From positions 2,170,001 to 2,234,000 of the forward strand of contig NZ_BLJF01000001.1 of the NCBI RefSeq assembly GCF_009932335.1: 64,000 nt of DNA, read 5' to 3'. This document shows, piece after piece, positions 25,844 through 34,728 of the stretch. Origin of the DNA: Pseudomonas asiatica. GTDB taxonomy: Bacteria > Pseudomonadota > Gammaproteobacteria > Pseudomonadales > Pseudomonadaceae. Each line of letters opens with the position of its first letter. Positions within the stretch are counted from its first letter, which is position 1. Made by a program: the position numbers and the translations under genes. A model generated the notes under the pieces. It had not been told where the DNA came from, made no database searches, and worked only from the letters and a program-made list of their open reading frames with translations.

Positions 25844-28800
25844 CTATATACCCGAAATAAAATCGTCCAGTATAGCTTTCATGTCAGATGCACTATACGG
25901 GTGTTCAAGAACCACAACCTCCCCTCGTTTACTGCTCGGTAGATTGTTCATGGCAGAATTATTTCGAGAGGTCAGGGTGGGTAGTTTTTTCCCCATGTCC
26001 GTCTTCGATGCCAACTCTATCGCGTGAACCTTGCCATTGACATCAACAGCCATAACATCGGGCCTTCTTGCAGAAATGCCGCGACCGCTAGCGAAACTAT
26101 AAGACCTATTTAGGTAAACATCTGTAAATTTTCCACTCATTGCCAGCTTATTTGCAATTGCTTCAGAAAACTGATCATGACCCGGTGTGCCATCTACTTG
26201 ACCACGCCCATGAATTTTTGTGTTATTAACCACCCGTACCGGGCATGGCGCGAGGCCGGCAGGATCAATCCACATAATCGGATTGAGATTATACCTAAAT
26301 AGGTTAAATCCACCTCGAAGCCCTATCGGATCGGGCGACATAAAGCGACCAACATCAGGCGCATAATAACGGTATGTATTATAATGAAGCCCTGTTTCAG
26401 AATCGAAATATTGCCCCTGAAAGCGTAAACTCTGATCGACTTCACTAACGGCTACCTGCTCTACAGATCCCCACGAACGATACGTCGCCTGCCAAACGAT
26501 CTTCCCATCACTGTCCGTCAGCTCTAGCGGCGTACCAATCTGATCCGTATGGAAGTAGTAGAGTTTCTGCTCTTCTCCCTCTGTCTGGTCAACCCGTGCC
26601 AACGGCGCATAGCTACCCGGCTCATACACATACAAGATGCTCTGCCCAGGCGTCTCTTCCCGCAGCATCCTCAGCCCTTGCCAAAGGAAGCGCTTCTGTT
26701 CGACCTGGCCATTGATCTCCGCCTGCTTGGCCACCCGCCGCCCCAGGCTGTCGTAGCGATACTCACCCCGGCTTTCCAGCTTGCCATTGACCAGTGTCTC
26801 GGCCCGTACCAGGCGGTTCTCGCAGTCATAAGCAAAGGTCTGCAGCTTGCTGTGCCCCGAGCGTTTCTCAATCAGGTTGCCCCACGGATCGTAGCGGTAC
26901 TCCTGGTCCCGCCACTGCTTGATCCGATTGTCCTTGACCTTGGCAAACTGCCGCGCATTGAAGTCCAGCCGGTTGGCCGCCGCGTCGTAGCGGAATTCTT
27001 CGCTACCTACCAGCGAGCCGGTATCACGGCTGCGCAATTGGCCGTTGGCTTCGTACTCATACTTGATCTCACCACGCAGCTTGTCCAGCGTGCGTACCAG
27101 TTCACCCGCCGGGTCGTATTGGTAGCGTCGGTGAATCGGGTTGTAGGCATGTTCCACCAGCAGCGATGTATTCACGCCAGTGTTGTGCACCTGCGAGAGC
27201 TTGTCGGCGGGTAAGGTCGAGGCAAACTGCCAGGCCTTGCGCCCCATGGCGTCGTAGCCAAAACAACTGGTGAGCTTGCCCTGGGTGCGGTAGACCTCAC
27301 GGTGCAGGTCGTCACGCTCCATGTCGCTGATCACCTGGCCGTCCAGGTTCAACTGGTGCAAATGGCCGCTGCCGTAGTACAGGTGGTTGAGCTTGCGGCC
27401 ATCCGGCAGGGTCAGTGTGGTCAGGTTGCTGAGAGCATCGTACTCATAGTCCAGCGCGCCGCTCGGGCTCAGTTCCTGTGTCAGTCGCCCCAGCAGGTCA
27501 TATCTGTAGCAGAGCTTTTCATCGGTGATGCCCAACTGTTTGCCAGTAGCTGTCGGCTGGCGCTGAATGCTCAGCAAGCGGTCAGCATCGTCGTAGGCGA
27601 AGTCTTGCCGCGCATCGCGGTTGACCTTGGCCAGTAAACGGCCAATTGCGTCGCGCTCGAACAGCGTGCTGCGCTCGGGGCGCTCACCGCTTTCGCCGTA
27701 GCCGATTTCGTCCAGCCGGACCAGATGCCCGCCCGCGTCGTAGCTGAAGCGTCGGGTCAAATTGTCGACCCGCACTTCTTCGCTCAAGCGGTCCGATGCG
27801 TCGTAGGCGAAGCGGTACGCCGCGCTGTTTTCGTTGACCAGTGCAGTCAGACGCAGCGCCTTGTCGTATTCATAGCGAACCCACTCGCCCTTGGCATCCT
27901 GACGGCTGCTCGGCAGGCCACGTGAAGTGCGTTGCAGGCGTGTGGTCTGGCCTTTGCCATCGGTGTGGGTCAACACCTGGCCGAGGGTATTGTAAGTAAA
28001 GGTCTCCGCAGTGCCGTCCGGGTGGTCGATGCGTAGCACTTCGCCATCCGGTTTACGTTCCAGCGTGGTGGTCTGGTTCAGTGCATCGGTCACTGCAATG
28101 AGGTGCTGACGCTCGTCATAACGGTAGTAAGTGCTTTTGCCGGAGCAGTCCTGGAAACGTTCGATCTGGGCATAGGCATTCCACCACAGATACTTGGACT
28201 TAAAGTTGGCATCGATGATCGTGTGCGGCAGGCCATCGTCACTGTTGAAGTACTGGGTCTTGTGGCCCAGCGGGTCGATCTCGGTGATCAGGTTGCCTTT
28301 GTCGTCGTAACGAGACTGCCAGACGCTGCCGTCGGGGAAGCGGGTTTCGGTGACCAGTGGCGTGGCGAGGTGATACTTGTAGCTGATCTTGCGGCCCAGT
28401 GGGTCGGTTTCCTCGATCAGCCGGGAGAATTCGTCGTACTTGAGCGCCAAGTGATTGCCATCGGGAAGATCGATGCCGATCAGATTTCCAGTGGCGTCGA
28501 AATCCATACCGTAGCGCTCACCACCGAAGTCGCAGCTGGCGATGACGCGGTTGTCCTCGTTGTACTGGATCTCCAGTTCACGGCCCAGCACGTCGGTTGC
28601 CCAACTGGTGCGTTTGGCAGGGTCGTAACGGAAGTGGTAATGCTCGCCGTCGCTGGTCCAGTGCTCGACCACGCGCGGCTTGCCATTCTGGGATTCCCAA
28701 CGGTACTCGCAGATCAGGCCCAAGGCATTGCTGTGCCGGGTCATTAGGTGATCTGCGTAGCTGAAATGACGAACAGAATCGCCATTGCGGTTGATCACTT

Positions 28801-30079
28801 CAGTGAGCTGGCCGTTATCGTCATAGCGGTAACGCACCAGCGTTTCGACAGCGGTGTCATCGACCACGCGCTTGACGTCCGTCAAACGCCCGAGCGGGTT
28901 GTCATAGTGCAGGTGGACACGCACGGCTCCTGGCGCGGTGATGTCCGTGAGCCGCCCTTCGGCACTGTAGGTAAAGTGCAGGTAATGGCCCAGCGCATTT
29001 TCCAGACGCTGCAAAGGCACATGGGTATTGCCATCCGGCACTTCACCAAAGTAGAAGAACTGGTTGTCGAGCGTTTGCAGAAGGTAGTGGCCGCCCTCGG
29101 TACGCACGAGGTAGATACGCTCGTTGGGGTTGTAGATACTTTCGCCAGGCTCCAGATCGACGAATGGGACGCTTCGGCCCTGGTTGTCAGTCAGATAGAC
29201 GAACCCACCACTACGACGCAGGCTTTGCTCCCAAGGCAGTATCCAGCCCTGGCCGAGAGCACTTTCGGCGGTAAGGTCGCTGGCATAAAAACGCGACCAC
29301 TCGATTGGCATCAGGCCAGGCAGTACAAAGTCTGTTTCATTGACCAGCAGCTTGCGGCCGGTGGTCATGTCCACCGGGTTACCGGTAAAGCCTTCGATCG
29401 CTCGCCCTACAGCCGGGCCGATGATGAAGCGCCCGGCGAGGTAGCTTGCTGCAATGGTAGCGCCAGTCTGAAGTGCACACGGGCCAGCGGCCTTGAGGCC
29501 GGCCTGAAGCCCCAGGCGACCGACTGCCAGTACCGATCGCCCCATCGAGGCAACGATCATCAACACATCGACCGTGACGCGCAGCCATTCCGGTACCTCA
29601 TCATCGACGGGCAAGTACCGCTGAGTACCGCCACCAATGTAGACGTTGTTCGAACCGCCCGAAATCTTTGCGCCACACGTCAGCTTGTCACCTTTGCGGG
29701 CCGCTGCAACGCCATTGATGAATACGTTGGTGGAGCCTTCTGCAACCAGTACCGGCGCCGGATGCTTGTCACATTTGGCGGTACTCAAAGTGGCGTGGGC
29801 CGCATTGCGATTGTTGATGAATACGTCTGTCGAACAACCGGGTAGCTCTATCTGTCCAGCGGGCGAACTGAACATCGAGCCTATCTTCTCCCCCAACATC
29901 GGCAGCATGCCGGCACCAATGCCGATCAATGCCCCCAGCAAGAAGCCGCCGAGGCCGGCGGTGCAGATAGTGAAGGCAGCAGCCGTAGCGATTGCCAGGC
30001 CAATCACTGCGCCAGCAAGAAAACCTGCCAGGGCACTGGTGTGTTCAATCTCGTCGTGCAGCCGCGCAGCCTCGAACAT
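25844..30079 (-). CDS. PAAR-domain Rhs T6SS effector with PD-(D/E)xK-like nuclease tip
   Basis: A 1,411-residue effector. Order: pre-PAAR motif (MFEAARLHDEIEHTSA), hydrophobic segments (about 18-60), PAAR domain (about 78-155, from CSTDVFINNRNAAH to GGSNNVYIGGG), second hydrophobic part (about 165-225), YD-repeat shell, and the core-closing DPIGL then IDPAGL near 1,275. The last 134 residues are the toxin: ARRPDVMAVD, VHAIELASK and NNSAMNNLP suggest a restriction-endonuclease-like fold with Asp, Glu and Lys in order; DNA cleavage is inferred. PAAR caps VgrG, the shell encloses the toxin and the DUF1795 adaptor shields the membrane helices. The adaptor stop is 4 bases upstream and the immunity gene follows at once. 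Confidence 0.85.
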   Translation of the reverse strand: MFEAARLHDEIEHTSALAGFLAGAVIGLAIATAAAFTICTAGLGGFLLGALIGIGAGMLPMLGEKIGSMFSSPAGQIELPGCSTDVFINNRNAAHATLSTAKCDKHPAPVLVAEGSTNVFINGVAAARKGDKLTCGAKISGGSNNVYIGGGTQRYLPVDDEVPEWLRVTVDVLMIVASMGRSVLAVGRLGLQAGLKAAGPCALQTGATIAASYLAGRFIIGPAVGRAIEGFTGNPVDMTTGRKLLVNETDFVLPGLMPIEWSRFYASDLTAESALGQGWILPWEQSLRRSGGFVYLTDNQGRSVPFVDLEPGESIYNPNERIYLVRTEGGHYLLQTLDNQFFYFGEVPDGNTHVPLQRLENALGHYLHFTYSAEGRLTDITAPGAVRVHLHYDNPLGRLTDVKRVVDDTAVETLVRYRYDDNGQLTEVINRNGDSVRHFSYADHLMTRHSNALGLICEYRWESQNGKPRVVEHWTSDGEHYHFRYDPAKRTSWATDVLGRELEIQYNEDNRVIASCDFGGERYGMDFDATGNLIGIDLPDGNHLALKYDEFSRLIEETDPLGRKISYKYHLATPLVTETRFPDGSVWQSRYDDKGNLITEIDPLGHKTQYFNSDDGLPHTIIDANFKSKYLWWNAYAQIERFQDCSGKSTYYRYDERQHLIAVTDALNQTTTLERKPDGEVLRIDHPDGTAETFTYNTLGQVLTHTDGKGQTTRLQRTSRGLPSSRQDAKGEWVRYEYDKALRLTALVNENSAAYRFAYDASDRLSEEVRVDNLTRRFSYDAGGHLVRLDEIGYGESGERPERSTLFERDAIGRLLAKVNRDARQDFAYDDADRLLSIQRQPTATGKQLGITDEKLCYRYDLLGRLTQELSPSGALDYEYDALSNLTTLTLPDGRKLNHLYYGSGHLHQLNLDGQVISDMERDDLHREVYRTQGKLTSCFGYDAMGRKAWQFASTLPADKLSQVHNTGVNTSLLVEHAYNPIHRRYQYDPAGELVRTLDKLRGEIKYEYEANGQLRSRDTGSLVGSEEFRYDAAANRLDFNARQFAKVKDNRIKQWRDQEYRYDPWGNLIEKRSGHSKLQTFAYDCENRLVRAETLVNGKLESRGEYRYDSLGRRVAKQAEINGQVEQKRFLWQGLRMLREETPGQSILYVYEPGSYAPLARVDQTEGEEQKLYYFHTDQIGTPLELTDSDGKIVWQATYRSWGSVEQVAVSEVDQSLRFQGQYFDSETGLHYNTYRYYAPDVGRFMSPDPIGLRGGFNLFRYNLNPIMWIDPAGLAPCPVRVVNNTKIHGRGQVDGTPGHDQFSEAIANKLAMSGKFTDVYLNRSYSFASGRGISARRPDVMAVDVNGKVHAIELASKTDMGKKLPTLTSRNNSAMNNLPSSKRGEVVVLEHPYSASDMKAILDDFISGI

Positions 30080-30083
30080 AGGT

Positions 30084-30545
30084 TCAACCCTGCGTGGTGT
30101 TTTCTGGGGAGCTTGGTTGGCGTGGTTCGAAGCTGTTCAACAGCCCAAGCCAACTGTCGTTCTGCTTGCCATTGAAGTCGGCCTGACTGGTCGTGGAGAA
30201 AACCAGAATGCGCCCAGGCGCGACCTCGAAAGCCGCCTGCCGTTGATAGACCGGCCTGCCATCCTTGAGGTAGTAGCCATCGACCTGAATACCTGCCTGG
30301 GGCTGGCTTGAAGACAGGCTGGCTGGCTTCTTGCCGAGGATGGTGTAGCCGCGCAATTTGGATGCGATCAACTTCACCTGTCGCTCGATATAGGCTTTGA
30401 GGTCCTCGCCAGGCATCAGGTTGTCACGCGAGAGCGTAATATTCAGCGGGGCTGGGATACTGTCCCCCAGGATAAACATATTGACCGTGCGATCCTGGAA
30501 GCCTTCCGGCAACGTGATAGATCCTTCCTGCAGCTGATAGTCCAT
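30084..30545 (-). CDS. DUF1795 (DcrB-like) EagR-type T6SS adaptor chaperone
   Basis: A 153-residue soluble protein of the DUF1795/DcrB fold: GSITLPEGFQDRTVNMFIL at the start, APLNITLSRDNLMPGEDL, then YIERQVKLIASKLRGYTIL and SFEPRQ near the end. Eag chaperones of this family bind the pre-PAAR membrane segments of Rhs effectors and help load them on VgrG. Placed between vgrG and the PAAR-Rhs it serves, 4 bases from the latter. Confidence 0.85.
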   Translation of the reverse strand: MDYQLQEGSITLPEGFQDRTVNMFILGDSIPAPLNITLSRDNLMPGEDLKAYIERQVKLIASKLRGYTILGKKPASLSSSQPQAGIQVDGYYLKDGRPVYQRQAAFEVAPGRILVFSTTSQADFNGKQNDSWLGLLNSFEPRQPSSPENTTQG

Positions 30546-30585
30546 TGTCTGAGTGTTCCATGAAAACGTGAAAAAGATATGAGCC

Positions 30586-31173
30586 TTACTGAGCGGTCAC
30601 TCCGGCCAGCATGGCGTCGAATGCGATCAGCCAATCGGCCAGTTGCGATTGGTCCGGGTTGATTACCGTAGACACATTTAGCCATTGCCGTTTGTTGCCG
30701 TCCGCCGAAGCGATAATCATGCACACGGCACGGCCGTGACGGCGCTCCTGGCCTGCGTTGAACTGGTAGTCGAGACTGATTGCCGGGTGGCCAGCCAACA
30801 AGGCTTCGGCTTGACGCACCAAGGTCAATTCTGCATGGCGCTCACGCAGCTTTTTAATAAACAACTCGACCGCATTATCAATTTCAAGCCCCTCTGGGGC
30901 AGGGCGGCGGCGGGCGCTGAATTGTACATAACAACCGGCAAACTCCAGCGTTGTCTCAATATCACGAAAAGCGAAACCTTGAGGCATCAACAAATTCAAG
31001 CCGGCAATACGCAGTGCGTTCTGCTCTACATCCATTGGTAGTTGCGGCGGCGGCGGTGCAACCTCTAGCGTAGCTTGCACTGCAATGCGTGCTTCCTCAG
31101 CCTGTTGCCGGGCAAGCGCCTCCGCGGCCTCTCGCCTCTGCGAAAGTCTGTCGTAGATATTTCCCCTGATCAT
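30586..31173 (-). CDS. Hypothetical protein, second DUF1795-like adaptor candidate
   Basis: A 195-residue protein with an Ala/Glu/Arg-rich helical N-terminus (RREAAEALARQQAEEARIA), a proline-rich linker and a C-terminal domain. That domain (GLNLLMPQGFAFRDIETTLE, then a long helix VELFIKKLRERHAEL, then LADWLIAFDAML) has the strand-helix pattern of the DUF1795/PsbP-like fold, but no diagnostic motif. It lies between vgrG and the Eag-type gene. ATG-31173 is preferred over the GTG just before it. A role as VgrG- or Rhs-specific adaptor is inferred from position. Confidence 0.55.
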   Translation of the reverse strand: MIRGNIYDRLSQRREAAEALARQQAEEARIAVQATLEVAPPPPQLPMDVEQNALRIAGLNLLMPQGFAFRDIETTLEFAGCYVQFSARRRPAPEGLEIDNAVELFIKKLRERHAELTLVRQAEALLAGHPAISLDYQFNAGQERRHGRAVCMIIASADGNKRQWLNVSTVINPDQSQLADWLIAFDAMLAGVTAQ

Positions 31174-31184
31174 CACGCTTCGCC

Positions 31185-33038
31185 CTACTCGTTGATGTCG
31201 ACCCGGTCACCTTTGACAAAGGTGTTCTTGCCCAGAATGTCGATGCTGTCTGCTTCGATAGTGATGCCATCCGGTTTGAGGGTTATCTTGCTAGTGCCGA
31301 CTTGCAGCAGGATGCTCTCTTTGGCGCTCACCTGGATGAACTTGTTATCCACCTGCAAGGTGTAAGCCCCCTCCTTGACGTTCACCACCGTATCTTTCTT
31401 GATAATTTCCGTGTGCGTGCCACCTACTGTAATCGTCCGGTTGTTCCCCACATCATGGGTCTCATCCAGCTCGATCTCGGTATCCATGTTGCGCTCGGCA
31501 TGCATGATGATCTGCTCGGCGCCGGCCTTGTCCTCGAAGCGGAAGAAGTTGGCGGTACCGCCGTCGCCCTTCATCGACCGGGTCAGGAAGCCACTCTGGG
31601 TCTTGTTTGCCGGCAGCGACCATGGCGGGGTGTTGGTGCTGTTGTACAGGCTGCCCATGATCAGCGGGCGGTCGGGGTTGCCGTCGAGGAACACCACCAC
31701 CACTTCGTCGCCTACACGTGGGATCTGGATGCTGCCGAAGCCACCGCTGGCACCGGACTGGGCGACGCGTACCCAGCACGAGCTGTGGTCGTTGTACTTG
31801 CCATTACGGTCCCAGTGGAACTGGATCTTCACCCGGCCCAGTTCGTCGGTGAAGATCTCCTCACCCGGTGGGCCGACGATGATCGCGGTCTGCGGGCCGG
31901 CGATGGTCGGCTTGGGCGTGCTCAGCTGCGGGCGGAACGGGATCTTCTTGCGCACGCAACTGAAGGTGTTGAAGTAGCTGGCCTGCTGGCCGGTAAGGTA
32001 GTTGTTGTGGCCTTCGCTTTCCACGCTCATCAGCAGGAACTGGCGGTCTTCTACCGGGCCCTGGTCGTGGATGTAGTGCTGCAGCAGCTCGAAGGTGTAG
32101 CCCGGCTTCATGGCCCGACAGTTACTGGCACCTTCGAACTTCTTGCCGCGCAGCTCCAGCGCCTCGATGCGCAGGCGCAGCAGGGTTTCGCCCTCGTCGT
32201 AGGTGCCGTGGGTGTACTGGCCGGGGAAGTCGTAGATCTCGAAGTTCTCGACATCGCCCTGCTTGTTCACGCTGTTCAGCGCCACCGGCAGGCGGTTGTT
32301 GGGCTGGCGGTAGTCGAAGGTCTGCGTGGCCATCTTGCCGGACTGCAACTGGCGGTTGCCGCTCCACTGGGTGATGGAGTCGGCAGTCTCGGTGACCGAG
32401 GCGCTGTGGAAGCGGATTTGCGGTTGCTCGGGGATGTCCACCAGCGTGCTGGAGTCATCGCAGATGATCATGGTGTGGCCTTCGGCGGTGTGCTCGAAGT
32501 AGTAGAACATCCCCTCTTCCTCCAGCAGGCGCTGGACGAAGTTGAAGTCGGTTTCACGGTACTGGGTGATGTAGGTGTAGCGCTTCTGCGGACGGGTCAG
32601 GCGGAACTCGTGACGAGAGAACGCCGGGCACAGGGCGAACACTTCGGTAACCACTTCCTCGACCGTGTTGCCCTGGAAGATCCGCGTGTCGAAGCGGTTC
32701 TTCAGCATCGAGAACCACGGGTTGAGGGTTGCGGTATAACGCGCCATGCCGCCGTCGCTACCAATGCTGGCAAAGCGTGTGAGGTAGCCGGTTATGTAGC
32801 GCGGGCCGCCTTCGGCCAGTTCGATCTCGATGCTGACATGCTGGCCCATCATGGATTTGAGCGGCACGCCGGAGTCTTCGCAGACCAGCAGCAGTTCGTA
32901 GTTGAACGCCCGCGACAGGGCTTCGGTGCCCTTGAAGGTTTCCAGCAGCAGTTCCTGCTCGGGGTTGGCCAGGTTGTGAAACTTGAACAGGCGGCGGTTC
33001 TGCGGCGACAGCAGCGCGGAGGCCAGGTCCATGATCAT
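31185..33038 (-). CDS. vgrG: VgrG (TssI) T6SS spike protein
   Basis: A 617-residue spike protein. The gp27-like part (about 15-370) is followed by the gp5-like OB fold with the family signature FTDELGRVKIQFHWDR and SSCWVRVAQSGASGGFG, then GDEVVVVFLDGNPDRPLIMG and a C-terminal repeat needle ending GKNTFVKGDRVDINE. There is no extra effector domain, so it is a structural VgrG that carries cargo through PAAR. ATG-33038 with AAGGAG 8 bases upstream is preferred to 33068. First gene of the leftward vgrG-adaptors-Rhs-immunity operon. Confidence 0.9.
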   Translation of the reverse strand: MIMDLASALLSPQNRRLFKFHNLANPEQELLLETFKGTEALSRAFNYELLLVCEDSGVPLKSMMGQHVSIEIELAEGGPRYITGYLTRFASIGSDGGMARYTATLNPWFSMLKNRFDTRIFQGNTVEEVVTEVFALCPAFSRHEFRLTRPQKRYTYITQYRETDFNFVQRLLEEEGMFYYFEHTAEGHTMIICDDSSTLVDIPEQPQIRFHSASVTETADSITQWSGNRQLQSGKMATQTFDYRQPNNRLPVALNSVNKQGDVENFEIYDFPGQYTHGTYDEGETLLRLRIEALELRGKKFEGASNCRAMKPGYTFELLQHYIHDQGPVEDRQFLLMSVESEGHNNYLTGQQASYFNTFSCVRKKIPFRPQLSTPKPTIAGPQTAIIVGPPGEEIFTDELGRVKIQFHWDRNGKYNDHSSCWVRVAQSGASGGFGSIQIPRVGDEVVVVFLDGNPDRPLIMGSLYNSTNTPPWSLPANKTQSGFLTRSMKGDGGTANFFRFEDKAGAEQIIMHAERNMDTEIELDETHDVGNNRTITVGGTHTEIIKKDTVVNVKEGAYTLQVDNKFIQVSAKESILLQVGTSKITLKPDGITIEADSIDILGKNTFVKGDRVDINE

Positions 33039-33652
33039 GCGAAATCTCCTTGAAAACACGGCCAGCACGCGCTTGCGATGCTCAGCTGCAACCCTGATCT
33101 TGCGGGCGTATTCTGCATGCGCGCATAACGCGCGTGCTCTGCGGAATCATGCGACTGCCTGCAGAAAGGAAAGTGCCATCATGCATTGAAATTAATGCGA
33201 CATGGTTCACATTCCCGAATGCCAGGCAGGCAGAAAGGCCCAAAGGAAACACCGGCAAAAGCTGCCCTGTCAACTCACTACAGGCCTAGAAAACCGGGCA
33301 ATACCGCCCTGCAAGGCAATGTCATATCGCCATCTTTGATATTCCTCACTGGCGCCCGGAAGCGCCCCGGCTATCGCCGAACGGCCCGTCGCAGAAGGTC
33401 CTTGAGGTGTCGATCAGAGCCCATGCCTGACAGCTCCAACTCGAACTGTCTCGCTACCTGACGCATCAGCTCCACTGGCGGAGAAAAATGTTTCATAACG
33501 TGGATTGGTTCAAATTTTTCGCCACTGGCCAATTCCGGCAAATGGCCATCGCGAACGCGGCCGTAATGGCACTTGCGGGACGCGGTCAATGATGACCGGG
33601 TGTGCTTCAAGCCGGATCACTACATTCAAGTTGGTAAGCCCAGGTGATTAAC
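33039..33652. other. Divergent intergenic region between vgrG and the Tsi6-like gene
   Basis: About 600 bases holding the promoters of both directions. A 79-codon frame on the minus strand (33371-33610) has no recognisable features and I do not call it. No clear sigma-54 site for vgrG was found by eye. Confidence 0.4.
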
Positions 33653-33955
33653 ATGAAACCTACTACACCACTCGAGTATGTAGACAAAGCGCTCGCACTC
33701 GCCATTGACCGCCAAAATCGCCCCCCTGGCTTTACTGTCTACGCCACCGTCATCGATCAACTGAAGTACATCAGGGCCGTGTTCGACGGTACGGAGAAGG
33801 ATAAATCGAAGCTGCACAGACTGACGATTGGTGCTATCGCGGCTAAAGAATTTGAACCCACGGACGAAGCCCTCGCCGAGGCATTGCTTCATGTTTATTA
33901 CATTGCAAAGCAATCCGCCAACGGCCTGAAGATTCGCCTGCCTGGAGAAAAATAA
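33653..33955 (+). CDS. tsi6: Tsi6-family T6SS immunity protein (orphan)
   Basis: A 100-residue protein closely resembling Tsi6 of P. aeruginosa: TPLEYVDKALALAIDRQ, IDQLKYIRAVFDGT, KLHRLTIGAIAAKEFEPTD and GLKIRLP line up along the full length. Tsi6 neutralises Tse6, an NAD(P)-degrading T6SS toxin. No Tse6-like effector is visible anywhere in the window, so this is an orphan, probably protecting against rivals. ATG-33653 has AGGTG 7 bases upstream, better than the GTG at 33644. Confidence 0.8.
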   Translation: MKPTTPLEYVDKALALAIDRQNRPPGFTVYATVIDQLKYIRAVFDGTEKDKSKLHRLTIGAIAAKEFEPTDEALAEALLHVYYIAKQSANGLKIRLPGEK

Positions 33956-34152
33956 CTACCGAGGGGACGCGGACCGCCAAAAGCATTCAGGCTTCGTGTT
34001 TTTCTCAATCCATCAGCGCAGCGCTAATACTCCTCACTCGCCGTTCGCTCTGACAGCAAAAAGCCTGCTGCTGAACCGGTTGCTCACTGACAACGCCCCG
34101 TGCAGGCAGCAGCAGAGACTAGACCGATGCAGAAAGGAACGCAGAGGCTACC

Positions 34153-34701
34153 GTGAAGAATCATGCCGAACTCCATGTACGATCCCCGTTCCTTTTCAAA
34201 CTGGCGGGCATTGGCCTGGCCCTTTGCCTACTGGCCGTAGGGGCACTTGGCGTCTACGTGCTCTGGACTGAAATCGTCCCGCTTTACGGTCGTATCTGGA
34301 GGCATGCACCGGTCGTGGAAACGCCCCTGATGTCATTCTTCTCGATCGCGGCATTGCCGTTCACGCCGATAATGGTGGCGGGATGCTTGATCGCCGCCTG
34401 GACCGGTCAGAAATTCGACCCGCCCAAAAAGTCCTGGCTCTACGCGTTCCAACTACGCTCGATGCAATTGACGGGTGCACTCATGGTCGTAGCGCCTGTC
34501 ATGATCGCGCTGACCACTGCCACACTCTCCGCCAAAGGCTACTGGTCGTGCCCCAAGCTGCGCATCTCGGGTTCTGGATGGCAAATGTTCTGGGTTAACG
34601 ATGAGCGCGTGTGCTTCACGCCAGACAGCTACATCAACGATAACTGGCCATGCAAGATCGTGGGCAAGCAGAACATCTGCGTCCAGGTGGATGGCCGCTA
34701 G
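34153..34701 (+). CDS. Membrane protein of unknown function
   Basis: A 182-residue inner-membrane protein starting at a GTG with AGAGG about 5 bases before. Three hydrophobic segments lie at about 14-38, 62-84 and 103-125, followed by a Cys-containing C-terminal part (about 128-182: GYWSCPKL, RVCFTP, WPCKIV, NICVQV) that would be outside the cytosol. It somewhat recalls small DUF1240-type membrane proteins; this is weak. Beside a Tsi6-like gene and opposite the vgrG-Rhs operon, a role as immunity to a membrane- or periplasm-acting toxin is possible. About 200 bases before it hold nothing recognisable. Confidence 0.55.
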   Translation: MKNHAELHVRSPFLFKLAGIGLALCLLAVGALGVYVLWTEIVPLYGRIWRHAPVVETPLMSFFSIAALPFTPIMVAGCLIAAWTGQKFDPPKKSWLYAFQLRSMQLTGALMVVAPVMIALTTATLSAKGYWSCPKLRISGSGWQMFWVNDERVCFTPDSYINDNWPCKIVGKQNICVQVDGR

Positions 34702-34728
34702 CTGCTTACCTCGAAGGCGCTTCCCAGC

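Larger units (their letters stand above)
21600..29620 (-). repeat. Two nearly identical Rhs core copies in direct orientation
   Basis: The Rhs cores at about 21.6-24.76 kb and 26.45-29.6 kb align along their length and are almost identical over long parts, for example from KLNHLYYGSGHLHQL to IVWQATYRSWG. The toxin tips and immunity genes differ completely. Such direct repeats allow tip exchange, deletion and gene conversion. Confidence 0.8.

Noticed and set aside
31302..33053. 583-codon plus-strand open frame
   Set aside because: Antisense to vgrG.
33371..33610. 79-codon minus-strand open frame in the vgrG upstream region
   Set aside because: No ribosome site, no recognisable domain and no supporting context.
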